From positions 1 to 51,689 of the forward strand of contig ONMN01000010.1 of the NCBI GenBank assembly GCA_900318885.1: DNA of 51,689 nt. The letters run 5' to 3'. The DNA comes from an uncultured Prevotellaceae bacterium. GTDB taxonomy: Bacteria > Bacteroidota > Bacteroidia > Bacteroidales > Bacteroidaceae. The notes beneath the pieces were generated by a model. It saw only the letters and a program-made list of their open reading frames with translations, was not told where the DNA came from and did not search any database. Shown here piece by piece: positions 41,631 through 50,330 of the stretch (position 1 is its first letter; each line of letters opens with the position of its first letter). Both the position numbers and the translations under genes were made by a program.

Positions 41631-42665
41631 ATGCTGAATCCTATAATCACAGACGGGGAGTGCAGCATGCTGCGCTCCCTCATTGATGAAGCAGAAACCA
41701 TTGTGGTTTGCGCCCATCAGAACCCTGACGGTGACGCCATGGGTGCTATATTAGGGTGGTTTGCTGTCCTGCAGCACTTTGGTAAGGAACCGCTGATGGT
41801 CGTTCCTGACCAGTTTCCCGACTACCTGCAATGGTTGCCGAACACAGAGAAAATCGTACGCTATGACAAGCGTAAAGATTATGTCGATACGGTGTTGAAG
41901 ATTGCAGACCTTGTGTTCTGTCTTGATTTCAACTGCCTGTCGCGTACTGATGAGATGGAGCAATCGCTGGCTTCGTCGCCTGCCAAGAAGGTGCTTATCG
42001 ACCATCATCCCAATCCCGATGTCGACACGGTGTTGTGTGTTTCGCGCCCAGAGGCTTCGTCTGCCTGTGAACTGGTGTTCCGAATTGTTTGGCAGTTAGG
42101 AATCTTCGAACAGCTGAGCAAGCATTTCGCAGTACCTGTCTATTGTGGTATGATGACGGACACTGGCGGATTTACGTACAACAGCAACGATCCGGATGTC
42201 TTCTTCATCATCAGTCAGTTGTTGACAAAACGCATCAACAAAGACAAGATTTATCGCAACGTATATCATAACTACTCTGAGCACCGCCTGCGGATGGTGG
42301 GATTCGTGCTTTGTAATCGTCTGGTCGTTGACAACGAACGTCACGCTGCCTATTACACATTGACGCACGACGACCAGAAAAAATTCCATTTCGTGAAGGG
42401 CGACGCAGAGGGATTGGTGAATATGCCGCTGCAAATCAAGGGCCTCAAACTAAGCATTTCGTTGCGTGAGGATACGGAACGTGAGAACCTGATATGGGTC
42501 AGTCTGCGTTCGGTGGATAACTTCCCCTGCAACAAGATTGCGGCAGAGTTCTTTAATGGCGGTGGACATTTGAATGCGTCTGGCGGACGCGTCAATGGGA
42601 CGATGGATGATGCCGTCAAGACGGTACAGGATGCACTGCAAGCCTACGAAGACCTGTTAAAGTAG
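41631..42665 (+). CDS. DHH/DHHA1 phosphoesterase (NrnA-like oligoribonuclease / pAp phosphatase)
   Basis: A 344-residue DHH-superfamily enzyme. Manganese ligands are visible in HQNPDGDAMGA (motif I), LDFNCLSR (motif II), IDHHPNPD (motif III, DHH) and MTDTGGF (motif IV). The C-terminal DHHA1 motif is FNGGGHLNASGGRV. The family degrades 2-5-mer RNAs, pAp or cyclic dinucleotide products. The start at 41631 lies 4 bases after the nucleotidyltransferase stop; the frame is open farther upstream but only inside that gene. Confidence 0.88.
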   Translation: MLNPIITDGECSMLRSLIDEAETIVVCAHQNPDGDAMGAILGWFAVLQHFGKEPLMVVPDQFPDYLQWLPNTEKIVRYDKRKDYVDTVLKIADLVFCLDFNCLSRTDEMEQSLASSPAKKVLIDHHPNPDVDTVLCVSRPEASSACELVFRIVWQLGIFEQLSKHFAVPVYCGMMTDTGGFTYNSNDPDVFFIISQLLTKRINKDKIYRNVYHNYSEHRLRMVGFVLCNRLVVDNERHAAYYTLTHDDQKKFHFVKGDAEGLVNMPLQIKGLKLSISLREDTERENLIWVSLRSVDNFPCNKIAAEFFNGGGHLNASGGRVNGTMDDAVKTVQDALQAYEDLLK

Positions 42666-42668
42666 TCT

Positions 42669-42703
42669 AATTATCAATTGCCAATGGTCAATTATCAATT
42701 GTT
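42669..42703. repeat. 7-bp tandem micro-array before a -7 box
   Basis: Units aattatc, aattgcc, aatggtc, aattatc, aattgtt. It occupies the place of the -33 box upstream of TACCTTTG (42710-42717). Confidence 0.82.
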
Positions 42704-42709
42704 TTTTAG

Positions 42710-42717
42710 TACCTTTG
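42710..42717 (+). promoter_or_regulatory. -7 box of the DUF4827 lipoprotein gene
   Basis: TACCTTTG, 27 bases before the ATG at 42744; no TTTG at standard distance. Confidence 0.5.
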
Positions 42718-42743
42718 TGCCCAAAATTAGCAAATCGATAGAA

Positions 42744-43415
42744 ATGAAGAGACTCTTTTACCCCATAATGATCCTGCTCTGCGCCATTTTATACGTGAGC
42801 TGTGATAATTACGAGACCTATGGCGACAAGAAGGCTAAGGAACGTGATGCCATCAATAAATTCATATCAGAGAACAACATCAAGGTCATTAACGAGGACC
42901 AGTTCGAAGATCAGGACTATACAACGGATACGGCAAAAAACGAATATGTTCGTATGTCGCGTACTGGCGTCTATATGCAGATTGTCCGCAAGGGCTGTGG
43001 AACCCAATTGGAACAGAAGAAGTCTGTCAACGTTATTTGTCGTTTCACGGAATACAATATTCTGGCCGACTCTGTCATGTTGTCAAACCTTGCTCCGTTC
43101 TACATTTACGACTATAATTCAGGCTCCTATTTTGACGTCTCGCAGTATTACGACAAAATGAATGTTTCGCGTAATGGCACAACATTCACTGCGTCGTTTG
43201 TCTCTGGTCTAATGATGCGTTACCACAGTTCGTCAACCAGTGTACCTTCTGGATGGCTCGTACCTTTGAATTTCATCAATATTGGCCGTCCTGCGAACGA
43301 GAACGAAGAGACTGCCTTTGTGAGACTCATAGTACCTCACTCACAGGGAACGGCAGACGCCTCAGCGAGTGTCTATCCCTGTCACTATGAGATTTCCTAC
43401 GAACGTGAGAAATAA
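42744..43415 (+). CDS. DUF4827-type lipoprotein (FKBP-like)
   Basis: A 223-residue lipoprotein: the signal MKRLFYPIMILLCAILYVSC ends in a lipobox (Cys20). The mature part has the block YVRMSRTGVYMQIVRKGCG...KKSVNVICRFTEYNI, which resembles FKBP-like folds in Bacteroidales surface lipoproteins. DUF4827 is my best recollection of the family; function unknown. The ATG at 42744 is fixed by the lipobox. glmM starts 19 bases after its stop, so the two are likely co-transcribed. Confidence 0.72.
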   Translation: MKRLFYPIMILLCAILYVSCDNYETYGDKKAKERDAINKFISENNIKVINEDQFEDQDYTTDTAKNEYVRMSRTGVYMQIVRKGCGTQLEQKKSVNVICRFTEYNILADSVMLSNLAPFYIYDYNSGSYFDVSQYYDKMNVSRNGTTFTASFVSGLMMRYHSSSTSVPSGWLVPLNFINIGRPANENEETAFVRLIVPHSQGTADASASVYPCHYEISYEREK

Positions 43416-43434
43416 CAATTATATATAATAGAAT

Positions 43435-44814
43435 ATGACTCTGATTAAATCTATATCTGGCATCCGCGGTACTATTGGCGGACGCACGGGCGATACACTG
43501 AACCCATTGGATATCGTCAAGTTTACCACTGCTTATGCAATGTTTATCCCCCGCAAGACGGGAAAGATTGTCGTAGGTCGTGATGGTCGCATCTCTGGTC
43601 CTATGGTGCGCGACGTCGTTTGTGGCACACTGGTAGGCATAGGCTTCGACGTGATTGATATTGGCTATGCTACGACACCAACAACCGAGCTGGCAGTACG
43701 TATGAGCGGAGCCGATGGTGGTATCATCATCACTGCTTCCCACAATCCACGCCAGTGGAATGCCCTGAAGTTGCTGAACAGCGAGGGTGAGTTTTTGACT
43801 GCAGCAGACGGTCAGAAAGTGCTCGAACTGGCTGAAAAGGAAGACTTCTGCTACGCGGAAGTCGACAAGCTGGGAAAGGTTATCGTCGACAATTCCTTCG
43901 ACGAGCGCCACATACAGTCAGTCCTCGACCTCAAACTCGTGGATACCGACGCTATTCACAAGGCCCGTCTGACCGTTTGCGTTGACAGTATCAACAGCGT
44001 TGGTGGCATCATCCTGCCCAAACTACTCGAACGTCTGGGCGTGGGTTATAAGTTCCTGAACGAGCAGGTAACTGGTGACTTTGCACATAATCCTGAACCT
44101 TTGGAGAAGAATCTGCAGGGTATCATGGACGAGATGAAAACTGGTAAATATGATCTGGGTATTGTCGTTGATCCTGATGTCGACCGTCTGGCTTTCATCT
44201 GCGAGGACGGTAAGATGTTTGGCGAGGAATATACGTTGGTTAGTGTGGCTGACTATGTGCTGTCGCAGACTCCAGGCAATACCGTTAGCAATCTCAGCTC
44301 TACTCGTGCTTTGCGCGACGTAACGCAAAAGCGTGGCGGTCAGTATACAGCTGCTGCTGTTGGCGAGGTCAATGTTACCACGAAGATGAAAGAGGTGAAT
44401 GCCGTCATTGGCGGTGAGGGAAATGGTGGTGTCATCTATCCTGAGAGCCATTATGGCCGCGACGCCCTTGTGGGTATAGCCCTCTTCCTGACTTCTCTGG
44501 CCAAGAAGGGATGCAAGGTCAGTGAGTTACGCAAGCAGTTCCCTGACTATCAGATTGCCAAGAACCGTATCGACCTCACTCCTGACACAGACGTAGATGC
44601 TATCTTGGTGAAGGTGAAGGAGATGTATGCCAACGATCCTACCGCACAGGTAAACGATATTGACGGTGTGAAGATTGACTTCCCTGATCGTTGGGTTCAT
44701 CTGCGCAAGTCAAATACCGAGCCTATTATCCGTGTGTACAGTGAGGCTGCTACCATGGAGGCTGCCGACGAGATTGGCAAGAAACTGATGCAGGTTGTTT
44801 ACGACATGCAGTAA
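43435..44814 (+). CDS. glmM: Phosphoglucosamine mutase
   Basis: Alpha-D-phosphohexomutase of 459 residues, interconverting glucosamine 6-P and 1-P for UDP-GlcNAc. The catalytic phosphoserine is in TASHNP (Ser102), the metal loop is DPDVDR, the sugar-binding loop is GGEGNGGV and the phosphate-binding loop is [11 protein letters not shown] phosphomannomutase role cannot be fully excluded from motifs. GlcN6P is also the ligand known for the RapZ C-terminal domain found in this window. A strong terminator follows. Confidence 0.87.
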   Translation: MTLIKSISGIRGTIGGRTGDTLNPLDIVKFTTAYAMFIPRKTGKIVVGRDGRISGPMVRDVVCGTLVGIGFDVIDIGYATTPTTELAVRMSGADGGIIITASHNPRQWNALKLLNSEGEFLTAADGQKVLELAEKEDFCYAEVDKLGKVIVDNSFDERHIQSVLDLKLVDTDAIHKARLTVCVDSINSVGGIILPKLLERLGVGYKFLNEQVTGDFAHNPEPLEKNLQGIMDEMKTGKYDLGIVVDPDVDRLAFICEDGKMFGEEYTLVSVADYVLSQTPGNTVSNLSSTRALRDVTQKRGGQYTAAAVGEVNVTTKMKEVNAVIGGEGNGGVIYPESHYGRDALVGIALFLTSLAKKGCKVSELRKQFPDYQIAKNRIDLTPDTDVDAILVKVKEMYANDPTAQVNDIDGVKIDFPDRWVHLRKSNTEPIIRVYSEAATMEAADEIGKKLMQVVYDMQ

Positions 44815-44823
44815 TCAGCTGTT

Positions 44824-44899
44824 TGTCACATGACATATTCAGGTGGGCATTTTATCTTGCCCACCTGTTTTTTTCTGCCAATGTGTCAGTTTGTCAAGG
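44824..44899 (+). promoter_or_regulatory. TGTCA elements upstream of groES
   Basis: TGTCA-CA-TGACA (inverted, near 44824-44835) and two direct TGTCA copies (near 44884-44897) lie about 40-115 bp upstream of the expected groES start. Their place suits enhancer-type sites for a sigma-54 activator; the glmM terminator lies between them. Confidence 0.4.
44840..44867 (+). terminator. glmM terminator
   Basis: Perfect 10-bp stem CAGGTGGGCA/TGCCCACCTG with an 8-base loop and seven T at 44868-44874. Confidence 0.9.
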
Positions 44900-44911
44900 T
44901 TGGCAAGGTCC

Positions 44912-44928
44912 TTGGCACGGTTTTGGCT
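44912..44928 (+). promoter_or_regulatory. Sigma-54-type -24/-12 promoter of groES-groEL
   Basis: TTGGCACGGTTTTGGCT matches YTGGCACGrNNNTTGCW at all fixed positions but one. GG (44914-44915) and GC (44926-44927) are exactly 10 bases apart. No TAnnTTTG box is present between the glmM terminator and groES. Expected start near 44939, leaving a leader of about 37 bases. Confidence 0.62.
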
Positions 44929-44975
44929 ACGATGAGGGCAAACTTAAATACAAACATTTAAAAAAACAAAGTATT

Positions 44976-45248
44976 ATGAACATCAAACCATTAGGAGACC
45001 GCGTGCTGGTAGTGCCTGCACCGGCTGAAGAGAAGATTGGCGGTATTATCATTCCTGACACCGCAAAAGAGAAACCCCTGCATGGAACCATCAAGGCCGT
45101 TGGTCAGGGTACCAAGGACGAAGAAATGGTCCTCAAGGCAGGCGACGAAGTGCTGTATGGCAAGTACTCTGGTACAGAACTCGAGTTTGAGGGCGAGAAG
45201 TTCCTCATGATGCGTCAGTCTGACGTTTTAGCAGTCATTGAGAAATAA
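44976..45248 (+). CDS. groES: Co-chaperonin GroES
   Basis: 90-residue heptameric lid of the GroEL chamber: [20 protein letters not shown], the mobile loop [17 protein letters not shown] with the hydrophobic III tip, [19 protein letters not shown] and the C-terminal SDVLAVIE. The frame is open upstream to 44823, but the ATG at 44976 matches the family N-terminus exactly. It forms an operon with groEL, 56 bases apart, separated by an 8-bp array. Confidence 0.97.
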   Translation: MNIKPLGDRVLVVPAPAEEKIGGIIIPDTAKEKPLHGTIKAVGQGTKDEEMVLKAGDEVLYGKYSGTELEFEGEKFLMMRQSDVLAVIEK

Positions 45249-45253
45249 CATCG

Positions 45254-45285
45254 TAATAACGAAATAACGTTATAACGAAATAATA
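45254..45285. repeat. 8-bp tandem micro-array between groES and groEL
   Basis: Units taataacg, aaataacg, ttataacg, aaataata. It fills the intercistronic spacer. Confidence 0.78.
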
Positions 45286-45286
45286 A

Positions 45287-46936
<1,650 letters not shown>

Positions 46937-46962
46937 TTGAGGATTTAATTCACTTCTATAAG

Positions 46963-46990
46963 GTATCACTGTGCGACATCACAGTGATAC
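46963..46990 (+). terminator. groEL terminator
   Basis: Perfect 11-bp stem GTATCACTGTG/CACAGTGATAC, 6-base loop, then six T. Confidence 0.92.
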
Positions 46991-47080
46991 TTTTTTGTAA
47001 CGTTAACTTTGCAAAATATAACCATAAAGGCTAAACGGCTTGATATAAATCAAAAACAATGCAGATTTTTGCCAAAATTC

Positions 47081-47111
47081 TTGCATGATTATTGAAAAGT
47101 TTCTAACTTTG
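47081..47111 (+). promoter_or_regulatory. Promoter of the second candidate small RNA
   Basis: TTG (47081-47083), 20-base spacer, TAACTTTG (47104-47111). Confidence 0.62.
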
Positions 47112-47115
47112 CAGC

Positions 47116-47253
47116 GTCTTAAGGTTAAAACCGCAGACATTATCATATCAGAATTAAGCATAAAAGAGATATTTTTTTGATTTGTTTTAGTAGATTAGTT
47201 TTTAAGTAGTTTGTTTTTGAATTCGATTGTCGTGACGACAATCGGATTTTTTT
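47116..47253 (+). ncRNA. Candidate small RNA upstream of the DUF4450 gene
   Basis: About 138 bases bounded by a consensus promoter and a perfect terminator, with no ORF. The following protein gene has its own promoter 22 bases after the terminator, so this is unlikely to be that gene's leader. The segment before the terminator (ttttagtagattagttttta and on) resembles the corresponding part of the candidate at 14989-15097. Not assigned to a known family. Confidence 0.45.
47224..47244 (+). terminator. Terminator of the second candidate small RNA
   Basis: Perfect 9-bp stem CGATTGTCG/CGACAATCG with loop TGA, then GATTTTTTTT. Confidence 0.88.
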
Positions 47254-47265
47254 TATGCCTTTTCT

Positions 47266-47297
47266 TTTGTTTAGCTCTTGACTTTTTCGTATCTTTG
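47266..47297 (+). promoter_or_regulatory. Promoter of the DUF4450 gene
   Basis: TTTG (47266-47269), 20-base spacer, TATCTTTG (47290-47297). The ATG follows after 4 bases, so the mRNA is probably leaderless. Confidence 0.75.
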
Positions 47298-47301
47298 CAG
47301 C

Positions 47302-50205
47302 ATGAAACAAATAATCGTTGCTGTCAGCCTACTTTTCACGTTGAGTACCAGTGCTCAAACGACTCATGCAAGTGAAAACTATCGCCCTGAGGGACGAGCC
47401 TTTGTATGTGTCAATGGCCAAAACCGTTTTACACGCGCACTGTATGGCAGTCCGACGGAATGGCGTGTGGAAACCAGCGACCGTCCTGTGTTTGCTCTGT
47501 TCAAGAAGAAAGATTACCGCAATCTGCAGTTTCGCGTGAATGGTGTCTGGCTCGACAAGACCGATTTCTGTGAATCCCGTTACGAAGACGGCATGCGCAG
47601 TTACCTGTTGCGACACAAGACGTGGGGACCAAAAGCTACATTGCGTGTGAAGGTCGTTGCATCGTTACAGCAGGAGCAGGCCTTGTGGCGTTTCCAGACA
47701 ACGGGATTCAATGGTATAGTGAAGCTGGATGTCTTTGTAAGTAACATCCGCAAGCCCAAGCTCTCGCGCAATGGTGACCTTGGTGCCGACCCCAAAGATG
47801 CCTTCGAGGCTGATGGTAAGGAGCCCGTCCAGCAATGGTCGCAGGACTTTGAAGACGAGTGTTATGTTTGTTGCAATGGCATCGCAACAGACTCTACAGA
47901 CGCCCGCGATGCCTCTGAGCGCTTCGAGGATCTGGAGACTGCGATGAAAGAACTGGCGGGCCGTATAGAGTTCAATACCCCCGACCCTTACATCAACACC
48001 CTCGGTAGTGCACTCGTTGTTGCTGCCGATGGCGATTGGGACGGACAGACATGGCTGCATGGCTGCATTGGTTGGAGAATGCCACTTGCAGGCTGGCGCG
48101 CAGGTTATCTGGGTGATGTGTTAGGCTGGCCCGAGCGTGCTATCAGTCATTTCGACGCCTACGCCAAAAGCCAAGTCACAAACGTTCCTCCGAAATACAG
48201 CCATCCGACACAAGACGATAAGCAGAACATGGCCCGTGCAAAAAAAGAATGGGGGACACAGATGTATTCCAATGGCTATATCTGCCGTAATCCGGAACGC
48301 AACGACCAGATGCATCACTACGACATGAACCTCAACTACATCGACGAACTGTTGTGGCATTTCCAGTATGATGCTGACCAGGCCTATATGCGCAAAATGT
48401 GGCCTGTACTGAAAAGTCATTTGGCTTGGGAGAAACGTAATTTCGACCCAGACGGTGACCATCTCTACGATGCCTATTGCTGTATCTGGGCCAGTGACGC
48501 CCTTTATTATAGCGGCGGTGCCGTAACCCATTCGTCAGCTTATAACTATCGCGCCAATCTGCTGGCAGCACGCATTGCCAAGCTCATTGGCGAAGACGGG
48601 ACACCCTATCAACAGGAGGCCGAGGCTATCCTCAGGGCTATGAACCAACGTCTGTGGTTGAACGACAAAGGACATTGGGCAGAGTATCAAGACCTAATGG
48701 GGTTAAAACGTGTCCATGAAAGTGCAGCCGTGTGGAGCATCTATACACCTATCGATTGCGGTGCCTGCACAGCGGAACAAGCCTATCGCGCTACAAAATA
48801 CATCGATAAGGAAATCCCTCACATCCCTGTTACGACAAACCTCTCGACTATTTCAACATCGAACTGGCTGCCTTATTCGTGGAGCATCAACAACGTTGCA
48901 GCTGCCGAGGTGATGCACACAGCGCTGGCATATTTCGAGGCAGGCCGTTCGGAGGAGGGCTATCAGTTGATGAAAGCCAACATTCTCGACCAGATGTATT
49001 ATGGCCAGTCGCCTGCCAATTTCGGACAAATCAGTAAATACGATGCTGCCCGTGGTGAATGCTATCGCGACTTCGGCGACTGTATCGGCATCTCTGCGCG
49101 CACGCTGTTACAAGGTCTCTTTGGCATCCAGCCCAATGCTCTCGAAGGCCATTGCATCATCCGTCCTGGTTTCCCTGAGGCGTGGGATTCAGCTTCCGTA
49201 CGTACACCTTATATATATTATAGGTATCAGCGTCAGGGTGACGAGGCGGTCTACGAGGTGACTCAACACTTTGCCCAGCCTCAGCAGATCGTCATTCGCC
49301 AAAATCTCGGAATGGGCAAATACCGCGACGTCGTAGGAACCAGTGAACAACATCAGACCATCCGTGTAAAAGTGCCCGTCAAATATCCCGAAGTAACTTT
49401 CCGTAATAATGGATTCACGGAGCAACGCAACATCGGAACCGACGAACCCACATTTGCCGAGAAGTTCCACAAACAGAACATCGACTACGTGCTCAACGAC
49501 AGCGTGACCAATATTTTCCGCAACGAATACCGCAGTCCGCGTCCGCCTTACACCACGTTACAGATTCCGTTGCAGGGTGTAGGCGACTGGTGTCATCCTG
49601 ACTACAAGCCCGAAGTCAACGACTCTGTATTCCGTTCGATGATTGTCAAAGACGAGTTCATCGCCATGGGGGTTCCTTTCCGCACGTCAGCGACTGGCCG
49701 GAATATTGCCTTCACCTCGCTCTACGACAACTATCCCGACAGTATCTCGATTCCTCTCAGCGGTCGTTACGGGCAGGCGTGGTTGTTGATGGCAGGAACT
49801 ACCAACCACATGCAAAGCCGCATCGCCAATGGCATTGTCGTCGCCCAATATAACGATGGCACTGCCGACACGTTGCAATTGGTCAATCCCGACAACTGGT
49901 GTCCCGTCGAGCGTGACTACTATGTCGATGGCAAAGCCTTTCAAGTGGCCGAACCGCGTCCCTATCGCGTTGCTTTTGCCTACGATAAGGTCAGCCGTAA
50001 CCTTTCAAAAGCGCTCGGTCTGCCCTTTGCCAATCCGCAGGGCGGTGAGATTGGTGCGAAAGGTGCCGACGGTGGCGAAATCAAAGGTGGAGCTGCCACG
50101 ATGTTATGTATGCCGCTGAACCGCAAGAAGAAGTTGCAATCGCTCACTTTGCGCACCCTTTCCAACGATGTTGTGATAGGTTTGATGGCTGTAACGCTGC
50201 AATAG
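47302..50205 (+). CDS. Exported DUF4450-type protein, glycoside-hydrolase-like
   Basis: A 967-residue exported protein: signal peptide MKQIIVAVSLLFTLSTSAQ. The opening GRAFVCVNGQNRFTRALYGS and VETSDRPVFALFKKK match the DUF4450 family of Bacteroidetes as I recall it. The middle (about 230-640) looks like an (alpha/alpha)6 toroid with aromatic/acidic patches (DGQTWLHGCIGWRMPLAGWR, HESAAVWSIYTPIDCG, STISTSNWLPYSWSINN). A beta-rich C-terminal region follows. This is the shape of glycan hydrolases such as GH95-like enzymes, but the catalytic residues are not assigned. The ATG at 47302 is set by the promoter. Confidence 0.72.
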   Translation: MKQIIVAVSLLFTLSTSAQTTHASENYRPEGRAFVCVNGQNRFTRALYGSPTEWRVETSDRPVFALFKKKDYRNLQFRVNGVWLDKTDFCESRYEDGMRSYLLRHKTWGPKATLRVKVVASLQQEQALWRFQTTGFNGIVKLDVFVSNIRKPKLSRNGDLGADPKDAFEADGKEPVQQWSQDFEDECYVCCNGIATDSTDARDASERFEDLETAMKELAGRIEFNTPDPYINTLGSALVVAADGDWDGQTWLHGCIGWRMPLAGWRAGYLGDVLGWPERAISHFDAYAKSQVTNVPPKYSHPTQDDKQNMARAKKEWGTQMYSNGYICRNPERNDQMHHYDMNLNYIDELLWHFQYDADQAYMRKMWPVLKSHLAWEKRNFDPDGDHLYDAYCCIWASDALYYSGGAVTHSSAYNYRANLLAARIAKLIGEDGTPYQQEAEAILRAMNQRLWLNDKGHWAEYQDLMGLKRVHESAAVWSIYTPIDCGACTAEQAYRATKYIDKEIPHIPVTTNLSTISTSNWLPYSWSINNVAAAEVMHTALAYFEAGRSEEGYQLMKANILDQMYYGQSPANFGQISKYDAARGECYRDFGDCIGISARTLLQGLFGIQPNALEGHCIIRPGFPEAWDSASVRTPYIYYRYQRQGDEAVYEVTQHFAQPQQIVIRQNLGMGKYRDVVGTSEQHQTIRVKVPVKYPEVTFRNNGFTEQRNIGTDEPTFAEKFHKQNIDYVLNDSVTNIFRNEYRSPRPPYTTLQIPLQGVGDWCHPDYKPEVNDSVFRSMIVKDEFIAMGVPFRTSATGRNIAFTSLYDNYPDSISIPLSGRYGQAWLLMAGTTNHMQSRIANGIVVAQYNDGTADTLQLVNPDNWCPVERDYYVDGKAFQVAEPRPYRVAFAYDKVSRNLSKALGLPFANPQGGEIGAKGADGGEIKGGAATMLCMPLNRKKKLQSLTLRTLSNDVVIGLMAVTLQ

Positions 50206-50220
50206 ACGGATGTGAAAGTT

Positions 50221-50248
50221 AAAAAAACCTTATGCGACTGCATTTTTT
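50221..50248 (+). terminator. Weak terminator-like hairpin after the DUF4450 gene
   Basis: A-rich run, short ATGC/GCAT stem, then seven T (50242-50248). The stem is short, so termination may be partial. Confidence 0.4.
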
Positions 50249-50330
50249 TGCTTTTCACGATTCATTCTTCACTTTATTTTGTATCTTTGTGGCTCGAAAC
50301 CAATTCATTACTTAAAAAACAAATACAAAA

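Larger units (their letters stand above)
46937..47301. other. Gap with groEL terminator, candidate small RNA and next promoter
   Basis: In order: groEL terminator, about 90 bases of A+T-rich sequence, promoter at 47081-47111, untranslated transcript of about 130 bases, terminator at 47224-47244, then the promoter of the DUF4450 gene. Confidence 0.7.

Noticed and set aside
40736-41701. 321-codon open frame antisense to the nucleotidyltransferase gene
   Set aside because: Shadow of a gene with GxGxRxG and DD motifs on the plus strand.
44823-44975. 51-codon N-terminal extension of groES
   Set aside because: It crosses the glmM terminator and the sigma-54-like promoter; GroES proteins start at the MNIKPLGDR site.
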